From: Vallitalea maricola
GTDB lineage: Bacteria; Bacillota; Clostridia; Lachnospirales; Vallitaleaceae
Length of the DNA: 41,872 bases
Assembly (NCBI RefSeq): GCF_036985595.1
Contig: NZ_BTPU01000053.1
Coordinates: forward strand, 1-41,872
Reading direction: 5' to 3'
Below are positions 8,450 to 16,879 of this stretch, in pieces; positions within the stretch are counted from its first letter, which is position 1, and the number at the start of each line of letters is the position of its first letter. The translations under genes were made by a program, and so were the position numbers. The notes under the pieces were generated by a model. It saw nothing but the letters and a program-made list of their open reading frames with translations. It had not been told where the DNA came from and searched no databases.

Positions 8450-8938
8450 TTAAATATACATTATCATATCATACCAAACTGCTCCTCCATGTACAGACTC
8501 AGACAACCCTAAACTGGAGAATCCAAATTGCTCGTAAAACCCAATTAAATGTTCTTTACATGTCAATATCAATCCTTTACGGCCTTTTATCATTGCATTA
8601 TTTATCAAATGTCTCATCAATCTTCCTGCAATTCCCTGATGCTGATATTCTGGTATTACATCAAGACCAAATATGCTCTGATACGTTCCATCGCTAATAT
8701 GCAATCCAGCATTTTCAAACATTTCGTCTCGAATTGTTCTCTCGTTTGTGACGGCTCCATTAATAAATCCTACAATTCTACCATCCTTCTCTGCCACAAA
8801 AAAACTTTCTGGAAATGTATCTATTCTGCTGGTAATAGTCTCCTTATCTGCAGCCTCTGCCGCTTGAAAACAAATTGCCTCAATTTCAACTATGGCATAT
8901 AAATCCTCTTTTCGGACTTGCCTAATCATATCCATCAT
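8450..8938 (-). CDS. GNAT-family N-acetyltransferase
   Basis: 162 residues from the ATG at 8938, with AAAGG 9 bases upstream; an in-frame TTG three codons earlier touches the ribosome binding site. It has the GNAT layout: IRQVRKEDL at the start, ESFFVAEKDGRIVGFINGAV in the middle, and the acetyl-CoA loop in VIPEYQHQGIAGRLMRHLI (Q/R-x-x-G-x-G/A type) near 105-123, followed by LTCKEHLIGFYEQFGF. The cyuA-like gene ends 19 bases upstream, so it is the last gene of that operon and may acetylate a product or analogue of cysteine or serine. The acceptor is not known. Confidence 0.88.
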   Translation of the reverse strand: MMDMIRQVRKEDLYAIVEIEAICFQAAEAADKETITSRIDTFPESFFVAEKDGRIVGFINGAVTNERTIRDEMFENAGLHISDGTYQSIFGLDVIPEYQHQGIAGRLMRHLINNAMIKGRKGLILTCKEHLIGFYEQFGFSSLGLSESVHGGAVWYDMIMYI

Positions 8939-8957
8939 ACTGCACAACCTTTCTTTT

Positions 8958-10274
8958 TTATATGCACTCAGCTTTTCCTTCCAACATCATTTTTACTATT
9001 TCTTTATCTGTCTGACGCATTCCTTCACGGCCCAAACGACCAACGTTCTTAATGGTAGCTTCAACCCCTTTGGTTACAATACCATCACCACTTTTAAATT
9101 CCTGGCCATTTTTATACATATGATATCCTACGATACCAGCTTCAACACTGGAAGCAATTTTTGCAGCACAAGAAGGTTTTGCTCCATCACAGATGATTCC
9201 GGATACTATAGCAAGAGAATTAACCAATGTATGTGCTATTTCATCATAGCCACCTCCTTGCAGGTAGGCAATACCACATCCTGCTGCACAACCTGCACTA
9301 ACAGCCCCACAATAAGCGGACAGTCTTCCAATACCTGTTTTTTGATGTACTGCAATTAGATTTGAAATCACAAGTGCTCGATATAGCGTCTCCTTTGATA
9401 CCGACAATTCCTTTGCATACTCTATAACTGGAATAGAAACTGTTATTCCCTGATTTCCACTTCCGGAATTAATGACAACTGGTAACTCACAACCACTCAT
9501 ACGTGCATCTGAACCTGCTGCTGCCTTTGCAATTGCTCTATTTCTTACATCGTTACCATAATATTTAAAATAAGTAGATCCAATGTTCGCACCATAATCT
9601 CCAAGTATCCCTTCTTCAGAAATCTGGGTATTATAATAAATCTGCATATCCAATACTTGCCTTACATCATCTATTTCACATGAATCAGCAAAGTCAATTA
9701 TGTCCTTAATGTTCAAAAGTCTCTTATCCATAAGCCTATTCTTTTCCTGAAATTCATCGTTAAAAGACTCTTGATCCGTATTCTCCAAATCTACTAAAAC
9801 TTCTCCGTTTTTTTCTACATACACAATATTCGTATGGTAATTACTGATTCTTACCTTAACTGATTCAGCTTTATAAAAAAGAGTTACAATTATATCAAAT
9901 ACTAATCCGTTATCAAGCACTGTTACATTTACTGGCACATCCTTTTGAAACTTCTGCATATCCTCTTTTTGCTTTTCAGACACTTCTGAAATAACTTCAA
10001 GCATTTTTTCTGCCTTTCCTCCTACAATACCAGACACAACAGAGGCTTCAATACCCTTCATTCCGTTTGTATTTGGAACAACCACACTCTTGACATTCTT
10101 TACAATATTGTCACTGACCCCAATATCTACCCGATCTGGCAAATTACCTAGAACTTCTCTAGCTTTTGCGCCCGCATATGCAATTGCAATAGGTTCTGTA
10201 CAGCCCATAGCTGGAACTAGTTCTTCCATCAAAATCTGTACATAAGCTACATATCTTCTATCATCTTTATTCAT
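8958..10274 (-). CDS. cyuA: UPF0597 / CyuA-type L-cysteine desulfidase
   Basis: 438 residues of the UPF0597 family (YhaM/CyuA), [4Fe-4S] enzymes with a serine-dehydratase-alpha-like domain that split L-cysteine into pyruvate, ammonia and sulfide. Visible: MGCTEPIAIAYAGAKA with Cys25, the position of the cluster cysteine in the Methanocaldococcus enzyme; INSGSGNQGI near 268-277; YCGAVSAGCAAGCG with Cys322, 329 and 333; and ICDGAKPSCAAK with Cys362 and 369. All expected cysteine positions are kept, so it should be active; oxygen sensitivity follows from the family. It is second in an operon after its paralogue, with a GNAT gene behind it. Activity on serine or other beta-substituted amino acids is an alternative. 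Confidence 0.9.
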   Translation of the reverse strand: MNKDDRRYVAYVQILMEELVPAMGCTEPIAIAYAGAKAREVLGNLPDRVDIGVSDNIVKNVKSVVVPNTNGMKGIEASVVSGIVGGKAEKMLEVISEVSEKQKEDMQKFQKDVPVNVTVLDNGLVFDIIVTLFYKAESVKVRISNYHTNIVYVEKNGEVLVDLENTDQESFNDEFQEKNRLMDKRLLNIKDIIDFADSCEIDDVRQVLDMQIYYNTQISEEGILGDYGANIGSTYFKYYGNDVRNRAIAKAAAGSDARMSGCELPVVINSGSGNQGITVSIPVIEYAKELSVSKETLYRALVISNLIAVHQKTGIGRLSAYCGAVSAGCAAGCGIAYLQGGGYDEIAHTLVNSLAIVSGIICDGAKPSCAAKIASSVEAGIVGYHMYKNGQEFKSGDGIVTKGVEATIKNVGRLGREGMRQTDKEIVKMMLEGKAECI

Positions 10275-10368
10275 ATTATCACTCCACTTCTGTCATTATG
10301 AAAATTCTTTATAATTTTATCAAAACATATCAGGCTTATAGAGTAAAATAATAATGGCAAGTCATATT

Positions 10369-11640
10369 TCATTTTTTATCTTCAAGTATCTCTACAATCG
10401 TTTTCTCAGTAGCTACCATACCTGGTGATGCAATCATCCCCATATTTTTCATGGTTTCTTCTGGCGTGGCTCCGTTAATTCCATGTGCATTATAAATATA
10501 TACACCATTCATCGCCATATTCACTGAAGAATATGCGGCATCCACTGCCACTACTCCTTTCATGGTACAACCCTGATTTCCACCGTCACAAATCATACCG
10601 GTTATACTGCTTGCCATATTATTAATTGTCATTACCATATTCTCCTTGTTACCACCTCGAAGATTGACCAGACCACATGCCATACCTGTTCCTGCTGCAA
10701 TAGCACAGCCACAAAAAGCTGACAATTTTCCAGAATATTCTTTGATATACATACATATCAGATAACTCAATGCCGTTGCCCTTAACAAAGATTCTTCTGA
10801 ATAATTGTTTACTCTATAGGAGGCAAACAATGGCATAGTGGCAATTATTCCATGTGCCCCTGACCCAGTAATGCTCATCGCTGGTTTTGAAAGCCCAATC
10901 ACTCGAGCCTCAATAGCAGCGTTACAGAAGAGAGAAGCTGTCTTTTGTTCATCATTAGAAATAATTTCTCCCCCATTTGCTTCAAGCAGATAACGTGCAA
11001 ATGTAGTTTTATTGCTATTAATACCTTCCAATAATAGCTCCCAATTCAAATCATAAGCCTCTTTAATGAATTGAATTTCATCCAGAGATACAGTGTTTGC
11101 ATAGTCGTAAAATTGCTCTAATGTATATTTATGAATCAGGTGATCATTTTCCATTTGATTCCCCACTGGTTGTTTTTTAACATATATAACCTTTCCATTC
11201 TCTGTAATTTTAACAATATTGGTATGGGTATCCCGTATTGTAACTGTTGCCTGGGAATCTTCACCCATAACTTTTGCTTCTATGAAAATTTGACTGGATA
11301 TCTCACTCATATCTACAACAATTTTCCCTTGTTCAACAAGCTGCTTTGCTTTTTTCGCTTCCTCCTTAGAGATGCCTTCTAAACATTCCAGACCCTTTTT
11401 GGGATCAGCAGCTACTGCTCCCAATGCTGCCGCATGATAATTACCGACCTCATCGCTACCTGGAATACCACAAGTAAACGCATTTTTATACATACCGCTA
11501 TTCATCCTTAAAAAAACTTTCTCTACATTACCTTTTATCAGACATCTTGCGGTAGACACTGCTAGAGCAATTGCTCCAGGCTCTGTCACTCCCAGTGCCG
11601 GTCTCATATCTTCTTTAATTAACTGGGACAATATGTGCAT
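10369..11640 (-). CDS. Second UPF0597 / CyuA paralogue lacking the N-terminal cluster cysteine
   Basis: 423 residues of the same family as its neighbour 94 bases downstream, with matching blocks LGVTEPGAIALAVSTA, ITGSGAHGI, FCGCAIAAGTGMACG and ICDGGNQGCTMKG. The GCTEP motif is changed to GVTEP (Val18, codon GTG), which removes the cysteine homologous to Cys25 of cyuA; the later cysteines are present. It may bind a differently ligated cluster, act on another substrate, or pair with CyuA as a non-catalytic subunit. It starts with a strong GGAGG site and is the first gene of the operon, divergent from rpoN across 171 bases. Confidence 0.88.
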   Translation of the reverse strand: MHILSQLIKEDMRPALGVTEPGAIALAVSTARCLIKGNVEKVFLRMNSGMYKNAFTCGIPGSDEVGNYHAAALGAVAADPKKGLECLEGISKEEAKKAKQLVEQGKIVVDMSEISSQIFIEAKVMGEDSQATVTIRDTHTNIVKITENGKVIYVKKQPVGNQMENDHLIHKYTLEQFYDYANTVSLDEIQFIKEAYDLNWELLLEGINSNKTTFARYLLEANGGEIISNDEQKTASLFCNAAIEARVIGLSKPAMSITGSGAHGIIATMPLFASYRVNNYSEESLLRATALSYLICMYIKEYSGKLSAFCGCAIAAGTGMACGLVNLRGGNKENMVMTINNMASSITGMICDGGNQGCTMKGVVAVDAAYSSVNMAMNGVYIYNAHGINGATPEETMKNMGMIASPGMVATEKTIVEILEDKK

Positions 11641-11666
11641 ATTCTTCCTCCTCTAGTATATATAAT

Positions 11667-11683
11667 CATAGCAAAAAGCTATG
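11667..11683. promoter_or_regulatory. Dyad in the rpoN / desulfidase divergent promoter region
   Basis: CATAGC-AAAAA-GCTATG is an exact 6-bp inverted repeat, extended imperfectly by TAAT on one side and TTA on the other. It lies 27 bases upstream of the desulfidase paralogue start, where a repressor or activator of that operon could bind. No -24/-12 element is visible on this side, so the operon probably uses a sigma-A promoter. Confidence 0.4.
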
Positions 11684-11811
11684 TTAATTATTATGTTACA
11701 TACTATTTACTTTTCTTATATGGATACTTTTTGTATCTTTTAAATTCATATTTGTTATGTTATACTAAACAATAAGTTATAATGATTTCATTTGAAAGGA
11801 CAGAACAAAGG

Positions 11812-13179
11812 ATGGATTTTGGACTCAATATTGAGCAAAAACAACTAACTTCATATAAAACAATTTTGTCTTCCGAGATTCTTCAAATGCCTTATACGGA
11901 CTTAGAACAATATCTATACGAGCAAACATTAGATAATCCCATACTTGATATAATGCCTGCATATATAAAAAACACCGATCCCGCAATTCAGGAAATCAAT
12001 CAATGGATTAGTTCACATGATGAACCTGACCGTTATTACAAAAAGAATTTTGAATCCAGCAATGATAGAACTGTAAATTGGGTTGAAGCTCAAGAAATTA
12101 AAGAGACTCTACAAAATCATCTGTGGAGTCAACTACTCACCCGTTTCTGGCCAAATAACTGGGAAACTCCCCTTCGTTATATTCTTGATAGCCTAGATGA
12201 AAAAGGTTACTTTACAGACTCACTGGAATTACTTACTAAACAATATTCCATTTCCATAGATCAAGCAGAAGAAATGCTGACTTTGGTTCAAAGCTTGGAT
12301 CCTGCCGGTATTGGTGCACGAGATCTTGAAGAGTGTTTATGTCTGCAATTAAGACGCCAAGGAATTCTAACTTCTGATTTTCAAACTTTTATTCATTCCA
12401 ACTTGAATTTGATAATAAAAAACCAACTTGCTGCCATCACACGAAATACAGGACTTCCACTAGATACTGTTAAGAATTACTTTAACATAATTCAAAATTT
12501 AAATCCATGGCCAGGGGCTCTTTTTTCCTCTTTTGAAGAAACATTATACGTTACACCTGATGTTACAATCAGTAACACCGAAAACGGATTTGAAATTCAG
12601 TTAAATGATTCCATCATTCCTAAAATTATATTCAACGACTACTATATCAAACTCTATCAGGAAAATGAAAACAGCGAAGTTCACGAGTATCTTCAAAAGA
12701 AAATCCAACAAGCCAAACTTCTTGAGCAATGTATCCAACAACGTTTTTCTACACTTACCTCCATTATCAAGACGTTATTAAACATGCAGCAAGAATTTTT
12801 CCATAATGGTCCTAGTTATTTAAAGCCTTTAAAACAATCAGATATCGCGGATATTCTTGGAGTCCATGTATCAACTATAAGTCGAGCATGTAACCAAAAG
12901 TATTTAAGATGTTCCTGGGGGACTTTTCTATTGAATTATTTTTTTGTAAGAGCAACTTCTGTTACCAAATCTGCTTCAACTACTTCACTTGTAACTACCT
13001 TGGATGTTAAACAGGCTCTGTGCAAACTCATTGAACAAGAAGACAAATCAAAACCTTATAGTGACCGAATCTTAGCCGAATTACTTTCCGAACAAGGATT
13101 CCAAATCTCACGCCGAACTATTACTAAATATCGCAAAGAACTATCAATACCCGGAACCCCCGTTCGGAAAATTTACTAA
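11812..13179 (+). CDS. rpoN: RNA polymerase sigma-54 factor
   Basis: 455 residues starting at MDFGLNIEQKQ, the usual Gln-rich region I opening; the upstream in-frame ATG at 11782 has no ribosome binding site, whereas GAAAGGA lies 11 bases before 11812. Features in order: region I activator-responsive segment (1-45), core-binding domain with the SLDPAGIGARDLEECL signature near 160-175, helix-turn-helix region near 340-365 (SDIADILGVHVSTISRACNQKYL), and the RpoN box SRRTITKYRKEL near the C-terminus. The box differs from the usual ARRTVAKYRE but keeps the key R-R-T-x-x-K-Y-R residues. The gene lies between two cysteine-related operons, and its stop overlaps the convergent glutaredoxin-like gene by 4 bases. 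Confidence 0.95.
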   Translation: MDFGLNIEQKQLTSYKTILSSEILQMPYTDLEQYLYEQTLDNPILDIMPAYIKNTDPAIQEINQWISSHDEPDRYYKKNFESSNDRTVNWVEAQEIKETLQNHLWSQLLTRFWPNNWETPLRYILDSLDEKGYFTDSLELLTKQYSISIDQAEEMLTLVQSLDPAGIGARDLEECLCLQLRRQGILTSDFQTFIHSNLNLIIKNQLAAITRNTGLPLDTVKNYFNIIQNLNPWPGALFSSFEETLYVTPDVTISNTENGFEIQLNDSIIPKIIFNDYYIKLYQENENSEVHEYLQKKIQQAKLLEQCIQQRFSTLTSIIKTLLNMQQEFFHNGPSYLKPLKQSDIADILGVHVSTISRACNQKYLRCSWGTFLLNYFFVRATSVTKSASTTSLVTTLDVKQALCKLIEQEDKSKPYSDRILAELLSEQGFQISRRTITKYRKELSIPGTPVRKIY

Positions 13180-13439
13180 TTGGATTTTTTATTTAACACT
13201 ATCTTTATATCAAAAGTTATCGTTCCATCTTCACAAATAAAACAAGGTAACCCGAGTCTATCTGTACCATGAATTTCTGCATAAGCTTCGCTAGTTTCCC
13301 TCAATTTCAAATATTGCTTCAGATCTGCATGACAAGACAAGATGTCCTTAAAATCTGTCTCAATATTTGCTTCCGCAAGTTGATTGATTGCCCACAAAGT
13401 ATCTGGACACAAATGACTTCCTATCACTTTAGCTTTCAT
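13176..13439 (-). CDS. Glutaredoxin-like thioredoxin-fold protein
   Basis: 87 residues from the ATG at 13439, which has GGAGGG seven bases upstream. The fold pattern is glutaredoxin-like: a beta strand, then CPDT (Cys11, a monothiol CxxT-type site), a helix, and the cis-proline loop RLGLPCF near 63-69 with a second cysteine. It is the last gene of the patB operon and overlaps the convergent rpoN stop by four bases. It may handle thiols or persulfides formed by the C-S lyase; this is inference. Confidence 0.75.
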   Translation of the reverse strand: MKAKVIGSHLCPDTLWAINQLAEANIETDFKDILSCHADLKQYLKLRETSEAYAEIHGTDRLGLPCFICEDGTITFDIKIVLNKKSN

Positions 13440-13477
13440 TATTATTCCCTCCAACTCTAATTTTGATGTTGACCATG

Positions 13478-13846
13478 TTATTTTAATGCAATAGCTTCAA
13501 TTTCACACAAAACTCCTTTTGGAAGCGTCTTTACTGCCACACAACTACGGGCTGGTTTTGATATGAAATAATTGGCATAAACCTCATTGAAGGCAGCAAA
13601 ATCTGCCATATCTGATAGAAAACAGGTAGTCTTGAATACCTTTTCCATTTTACTTTTAGCTGATTCTAAAATCGCTTTTACATTTATACAGCTTTGCTCT
13701 GCTTGGGCTGTTATACCTTCTGGAACTGTACCATCATCTGGATTTACTGGAATCTGACCGGATGTATAAATGATCCCATTCACCTCAAATGCCTGAGAAT
13801 AGGGACCAATTGCACCAGGTGCCTTCTCTGTATTTATTACTTTCAT
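13478..13846 (-). CDS. ridA: RidA family enamine/imine deaminase
   Basis: 122 residues with the full RidA (YjgF/YER057c/UK114) pattern: KAPGAIGPYSQA near the start, IYTSGQIPVNP, NVKAILESA, and ARSCVAVKTLPKGVLCEIEAIA at the end with the catalytic-type Arg of the A-R-S-x-V motif. The family hydrolyses reactive 2-aminoacrylate, the enamine released by cysteine and serine beta-elimination. Its place right behind a C-S lyase and a transporter fits that role closely. Confidence 0.95.
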   Translation of the reverse strand: MKVINTEKAPGAIGPYSQAFEVNGIIYTSGQIPVNPDDGTVPEGITAQAEQSCINVKAILESAKSKMEKVFKTTCFLSDMADFAAFNEVYANYFISKPARSCVAVKTLPKGVLCEIEAIALK

Positions 13847-13967
13847 ATTAAAATCCTCCTTTAATTCTGAATATTAATAATATTGTTCTTTTTTATGAAA
13901 CGGGCGAGTTCTCTGACAATACTCCCCGCCTCATTTGCATAATAATATCAATTAAGACTAGTGCTAA

Positions 13968-15200
13968 TTAAATAGCTTTTTTAGTCAACCAATTTTTCCC
14001 TTCGACCACACGAGTAACCATCATTGATGCAATGGTGTCACCTGAGGCATTAAGGCAGGTGGCTGGTGGATCAACTAAAAACCCAATGGTAGCAATAAGT
14101 GGAAATGCTTCTGCCGGAAATCCAAACAAACTTACAATCAACATCTCTCCTACAAGACCACCTCCAGGTGCCCCGGAGAGAACAAAAGCACTCAAAATTG
14201 CTACAACGATAGACATTGCATAAGTTCCTACTCCTGCATATGGAATCTGGAATATTCCAAATAGAAAAGCTATCTTTGTAATTGATGAAAGCACAGATCC
14301 ATCCATATGCATCGTTGCTCCCATAGGAAGCACAATATTACTGATATCTTCCGAAACTCCAATTTTTTTACAGGCTTCCATATTTACTGGAAGAGTTGCC
14401 ACAGAACTCTGTGTACCAAAGGCTGTTATAGCGGGATTTAAAATATTTTGTAGCATCCTTTTTACACCAAGTTTCCCTCCTGCAAGGTATGCATAAATCG
14501 GAAAGAATACTACTGCATATACAAGACATAACGGGTAATAGACTAATACCACACGTCCATAGTCCCCAATAAGTTGAGGTCCAAACTCACCTACCAGATT
14601 AGCAAAATATGCACCAAGACCTATTGGAGCTAATTTCATAATCATACTAACCATCTTCATAATAACTTTATTAAGATTATTTAAAAGTTTACCTACCGGG
14701 CTTTCTTCTCCACCTGTTGCTGCTACTGCCAAACCAGTCATTATCGCAAACACAATAATCGGCAACATATTCTTCCTACTAAGAAGACCCGCAAAATCAT
14801 TAACAGTCACTGTTTTAACAATCATGGAACCGATACTAGTAGCTTCCTCCATCTCTGCACTGCCCATTGAAATGGTTGTATTAGCTGCTGGTGGAAAAAT
14901 ATTTACCGTTACCAATACCAACACTGAAGCAATTAATCCAGTTGCGATAAAAATCAGCACCAAACTTCCAAGAATCTTGCCCAATCGTTTCATATTCAAC
15001 ATACTACCCACTGCGCTTGTGATGGACACAAATACCATTGGGACAACGATTGTAAACATAAGGTTAATAAAAATATCCCCAAGTGGTGCAAGAACTGTTG
15101 CTTTTTTCCCCATAACCGCACCAATAATAGCTCCTGTAACAATACCCGCCAATAGAATCAGCGGAAAACGATAGCTTTTCCAGACTTCTTTCTTGTTCAT
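13968..15200 (-). CDS. DAACS-family Na+/H+ amino acid (dicarboxylate-type) symporter
   Basis: 410 residues, highly hydrophobic, with the eight-helix layout of the dicarboxylate/amino acid:cation symporters. Visible motifs: NLMFTIVVPMVFVSITSAVGSM near 46-67, FGTQSSVATLP near 260-270 (serine-rich re-entrant hairpin 1), MGATMHMDGS (cation site) near 290-299 and SGAPGGGLVGE near 342-352 (hairpin 2). Family members carry glutamate, serine or cystine. The gene stands between a PatB-like lyase and ridA in an operon with a sigma-54 promoter, so cysteine or cystine uptake is the best guess. A 120-base gap to ridA contains an imperfect GC-rich hairpin without a U-tract. Confidence 0.9.
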   Translation of the reverse strand: MNKKEVWKSYRFPLILLAGIVTGAIIGAVMGKKATVLAPLGDIFINLMFTIVVPMVFVSITSAVGSMLNMKRLGKILGSLVLIFIATGLIASVLVLVTVNIFPPAANTTISMGSAEMEEATSIGSMIVKTVTVNDFAGLLSRKNMLPIIVFAIMTGLAVAATGGEESPVGKLLNNLNKVIMKMVSMIMKLAPIGLGAYFANLVGEFGPQLIGDYGRVVLVYYPLCLVYAVVFFPIYAYLAGGKLGVKRMLQNILNPAITAFGTQSSVATLPVNMEACKKIGVSEDISNIVLPMGATMHMDGSVLSSITKIAFLFGIFQIPYAGVGTYAMSIVVAILSAFVLSGAPGGGLVGEMLIVSLFGFPAEAFPLIATIGFLVDPPATCLNASGDTIASMMVTRVVEGKNWLTKKAI

Positions 15201-15297
15201 ATCTTTTTCCTCCGTTTCATTAAAGTAATTGCTGATTTTCTTCTAACCCCAAAGTTTTTTTACACTAAATTCATCTCATCTTTACATTTCCAATTTA

Positions 15298-16473
15298 TTA
15301 ATCTTCTAAGTTGTCAACAGCATCTTTAAGCTGTTTGAGTGCTATTTTCAATGTTTCTCGTGGACAAGCAGCATTTAGACGCATGAAACCTGACAGACTT
15401 CGTCCAAAAGTATACCCTTCATTCAAACCAATTTTTGCTTTGTTAATCATGAAATCTCGAAGCTCCTCATTATTCATTCCAAGTTCACGGCAATCCAGCC
15501 AAACCAGATAAGTAGCATCTGGTAAATTGGGTTTAATCTTAGGTATGTAAGCATTACAATATTCCACAATAAAATCGAAATTCCCTGAAATATATTCCAA
15601 AACTTGTTCCAACCACTCTTCTCCCTCTCTATACGCCGCTTCCATTGCAACTGAACTGAATGCATTGTTCCTATGAACATCCATATTTCCCCAGAAATTG
15701 TCAAATGCTCTCTTCATTTCCAGATTCGGAAAAATGGTGGTAGAAGCCTGTAATCCAGCTAGATTAAACGTCTTGGTTACAGACACACATGTAATAATGC
15801 TGTCTGCTATCTCTTTAGAAATTGTAGCAGTACGCGTATGATTTTTTTCATGAAAAATTAAATCAGAATGAATTTCATCAGATATCATTAATACATCATT
15901 AGCAATACAGATTTCAGCCATTTTTTTAAGTTCTTCTGGTTTCCATACAATCCCCAATGGATTATGTGGGCTACAAAGCATGAAAATTTTACAATCCTTA
16001 ACCTTCTTTTCAAAATCCTCAAAATCAATAACCCATGTTCCATTTTTCTCTACTAATTGATTTTCTACAACTATACGATTCAATGCCTCTGTAATGTCAT
16101 AAAACTCGGAATATACAGGAGTCTGAATCATAAGCTTATCTCCCTCATTAGTAAAAATCTTAATAATTGCTGACATTGCTGGAACAACGCCTAAACTCCA
16201 ACTCATTAGAGATGTATCTGGTGCCCAATTGTACTTCTTCATCTCCCACTCTTTTACCGCTTCAAAGTAACTTTCTGGCCGTGAAGTGTAGCCCCAGATT
16301 CCTTCTTCTGCTTTCTTCATGCAAGCGTTAATAATTGGTTGTGCTGTTTGAAAATCCATATCTGCTACCCAGAGAGGAATTACATCCGACGTTCCAAATT
16401 TCTTGACACGTTCATCATATTTAGACGATCTGTTTTTACTACGGTCAATTACTTCATCAAAATTGTACTTCAT
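15298..16473 (-). CDS. patB: PatB/MalY-type cystathionine beta-lyase / C-S lyase
   Basis: 391 residues, a fold-type I PLP enzyme of the MalY/PatB group. Hallmarks: VIPLWVADMDFQTAQPI near 31-47, CSPHNPLGIVW (PLP-binding Asn) near 167-177, SDEIHSDL with Asp199, and the Schiff-base lysine K234 in SVTKTFNLAGLQ. The reaction is beta-elimination of cystathionine, cysteine or related S-substrates to a thiol, pyruvate and ammonia. It is the first gene of the operon patB-symporter-ridA-grx, with a strong GGAGG site and a sigma-54 promoter about 55-70 bases upstream. Some members moonlight as regulators; nothing here shows that. Confidence 0.93.
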   Translation of the reverse strand: MKYNFDEVIDRSKNRSSKYDERVKKFGTSDVIPLWVADMDFQTAQPIINACMKKAEEGIWGYTSRPESYFEAVKEWEMKKYNWAPDTSLMSWSLGVVPAMSAIIKIFTNEGDKLMIQTPVYSEFYDITEALNRIVVENQLVEKNGTWVIDFEDFEKKVKDCKIFMLCSPHNPLGIVWKPEELKKMAEICIANDVLMISDEIHSDLIFHEKNHTRTATISKEIADSIITCVSVTKTFNLAGLQASTTIFPNLEMKRAFDNFWGNMDVHRNNAFSSVAMEAAYREGEEWLEQVLEYISGNFDFIVEYCNAYIPKIKPNLPDATYLVWLDCRELGMNNEELRDFMINKAKIGLNEGYTFGRSLSGFMRLNAACPRETLKIALKQLKDAVDNLED

Positions 16474-16525
16474 AAATAAACATCCTCCTTTCTTTCTACC
16501 TCTTATCTCTTACACTTATATATAA

Positions 16526-16541
16526 CGCAAATATCGTGCCA
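16526..16541 (-). promoter_or_regulatory. Sigma-54 (-24/-12) promoter of the patB operon
   Basis: On the minus strand the sequence is TGGCACGATATTTGCG. It matches the -24 element TGGCACG fully and the -12 element TTGC with the correct spacing. Transcription would start near 16514, leaving a leader of about 40 bases before patB. The activator gene lies directly upstream and the sigma factor gene converges on the end of the same operon. Confidence 0.88.
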
Positions 16542-16740
16542 AATTTTTAGGAGTACCATATTGTTCCAGATTAACTATTAAATTAATATGTATAACCTTT
16601 GTTTGAATTAATTGCTAATGATTTGATAACTCAACATATATTCAATCTTACCCATTTCTTCCTTATCATATAATAAGTTGACTTTTGTTATTTTATTTGC
16701 AAGTAAGAATGTATGATTTTCTGTTCTTTAGTTGTTGCGA

Positions 16741-16800
16741 AATTGGTTAAATTGGTCAATTATGTTTAATAGGTCAAATTCTTTATTGAATTTTAACCAT
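16741..16800. promoter_or_regulatory. Repeated AATTGGTYAA half-sites, candidate upstream activator sequence
   Basis: AATTGGTTAA (16741), AATTGGTCAA (16750) and AATAGGTCAA (16768) follow one another, and an inverted copy TTTTAACCAT ends at 16800; AATTGGTCAATT itself is a short palindrome. They lie 200-260 bases upstream of the -24/-12 promoter, the usual distance for enhancer-binding-protein sites. The remainder of the 406-base gap between patB and the activator gene holds the promoter and a terminator. Confidence 0.55.
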
Positions 16801-16828
16801 TTTCCATCAGTAAACATACTCCAAATAT

Positions 16829-16868
16829 AAAAAAACAAGGATGCTTACTCATCAAGTTCCGCACCCTC
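16829..16868 (-). terminator. Terminator of the sigma-54 activator gene
   Basis: On the minus strand GAGGGTGC and GCATCCTT pair as an 8-bp stem with two G-U pairs and a 16-base loop, followed by GTTTTTTT. It lies just past the activator stop codon and keeps that gene separate from the patB operon. Confidence 0.7.
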
Positions 16869-16879
16869 ATCTTTTCTTC

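Noticed and set aside
11660..11690. Possible sigma-54 promoter for the desulfidase operon (TTTTTGCT as a -12 element)
   Set aside because: The matching -24 position reads AACATAG instead of TGGCACG, so there is no real -24 element.
13880..13935. GC-rich imperfect hairpin between the symporter and ridA as a terminator
   Set aside because: The stem contains a mismatch and is not followed by a U-tract; transcription through to ridA is more likely.
14032..15174. Plus-strand open frames opposite the symporter gene
   Set aside because: They are antisense to a well-conserved membrane transporter and have no ribosome binding sites or recognisable domains.
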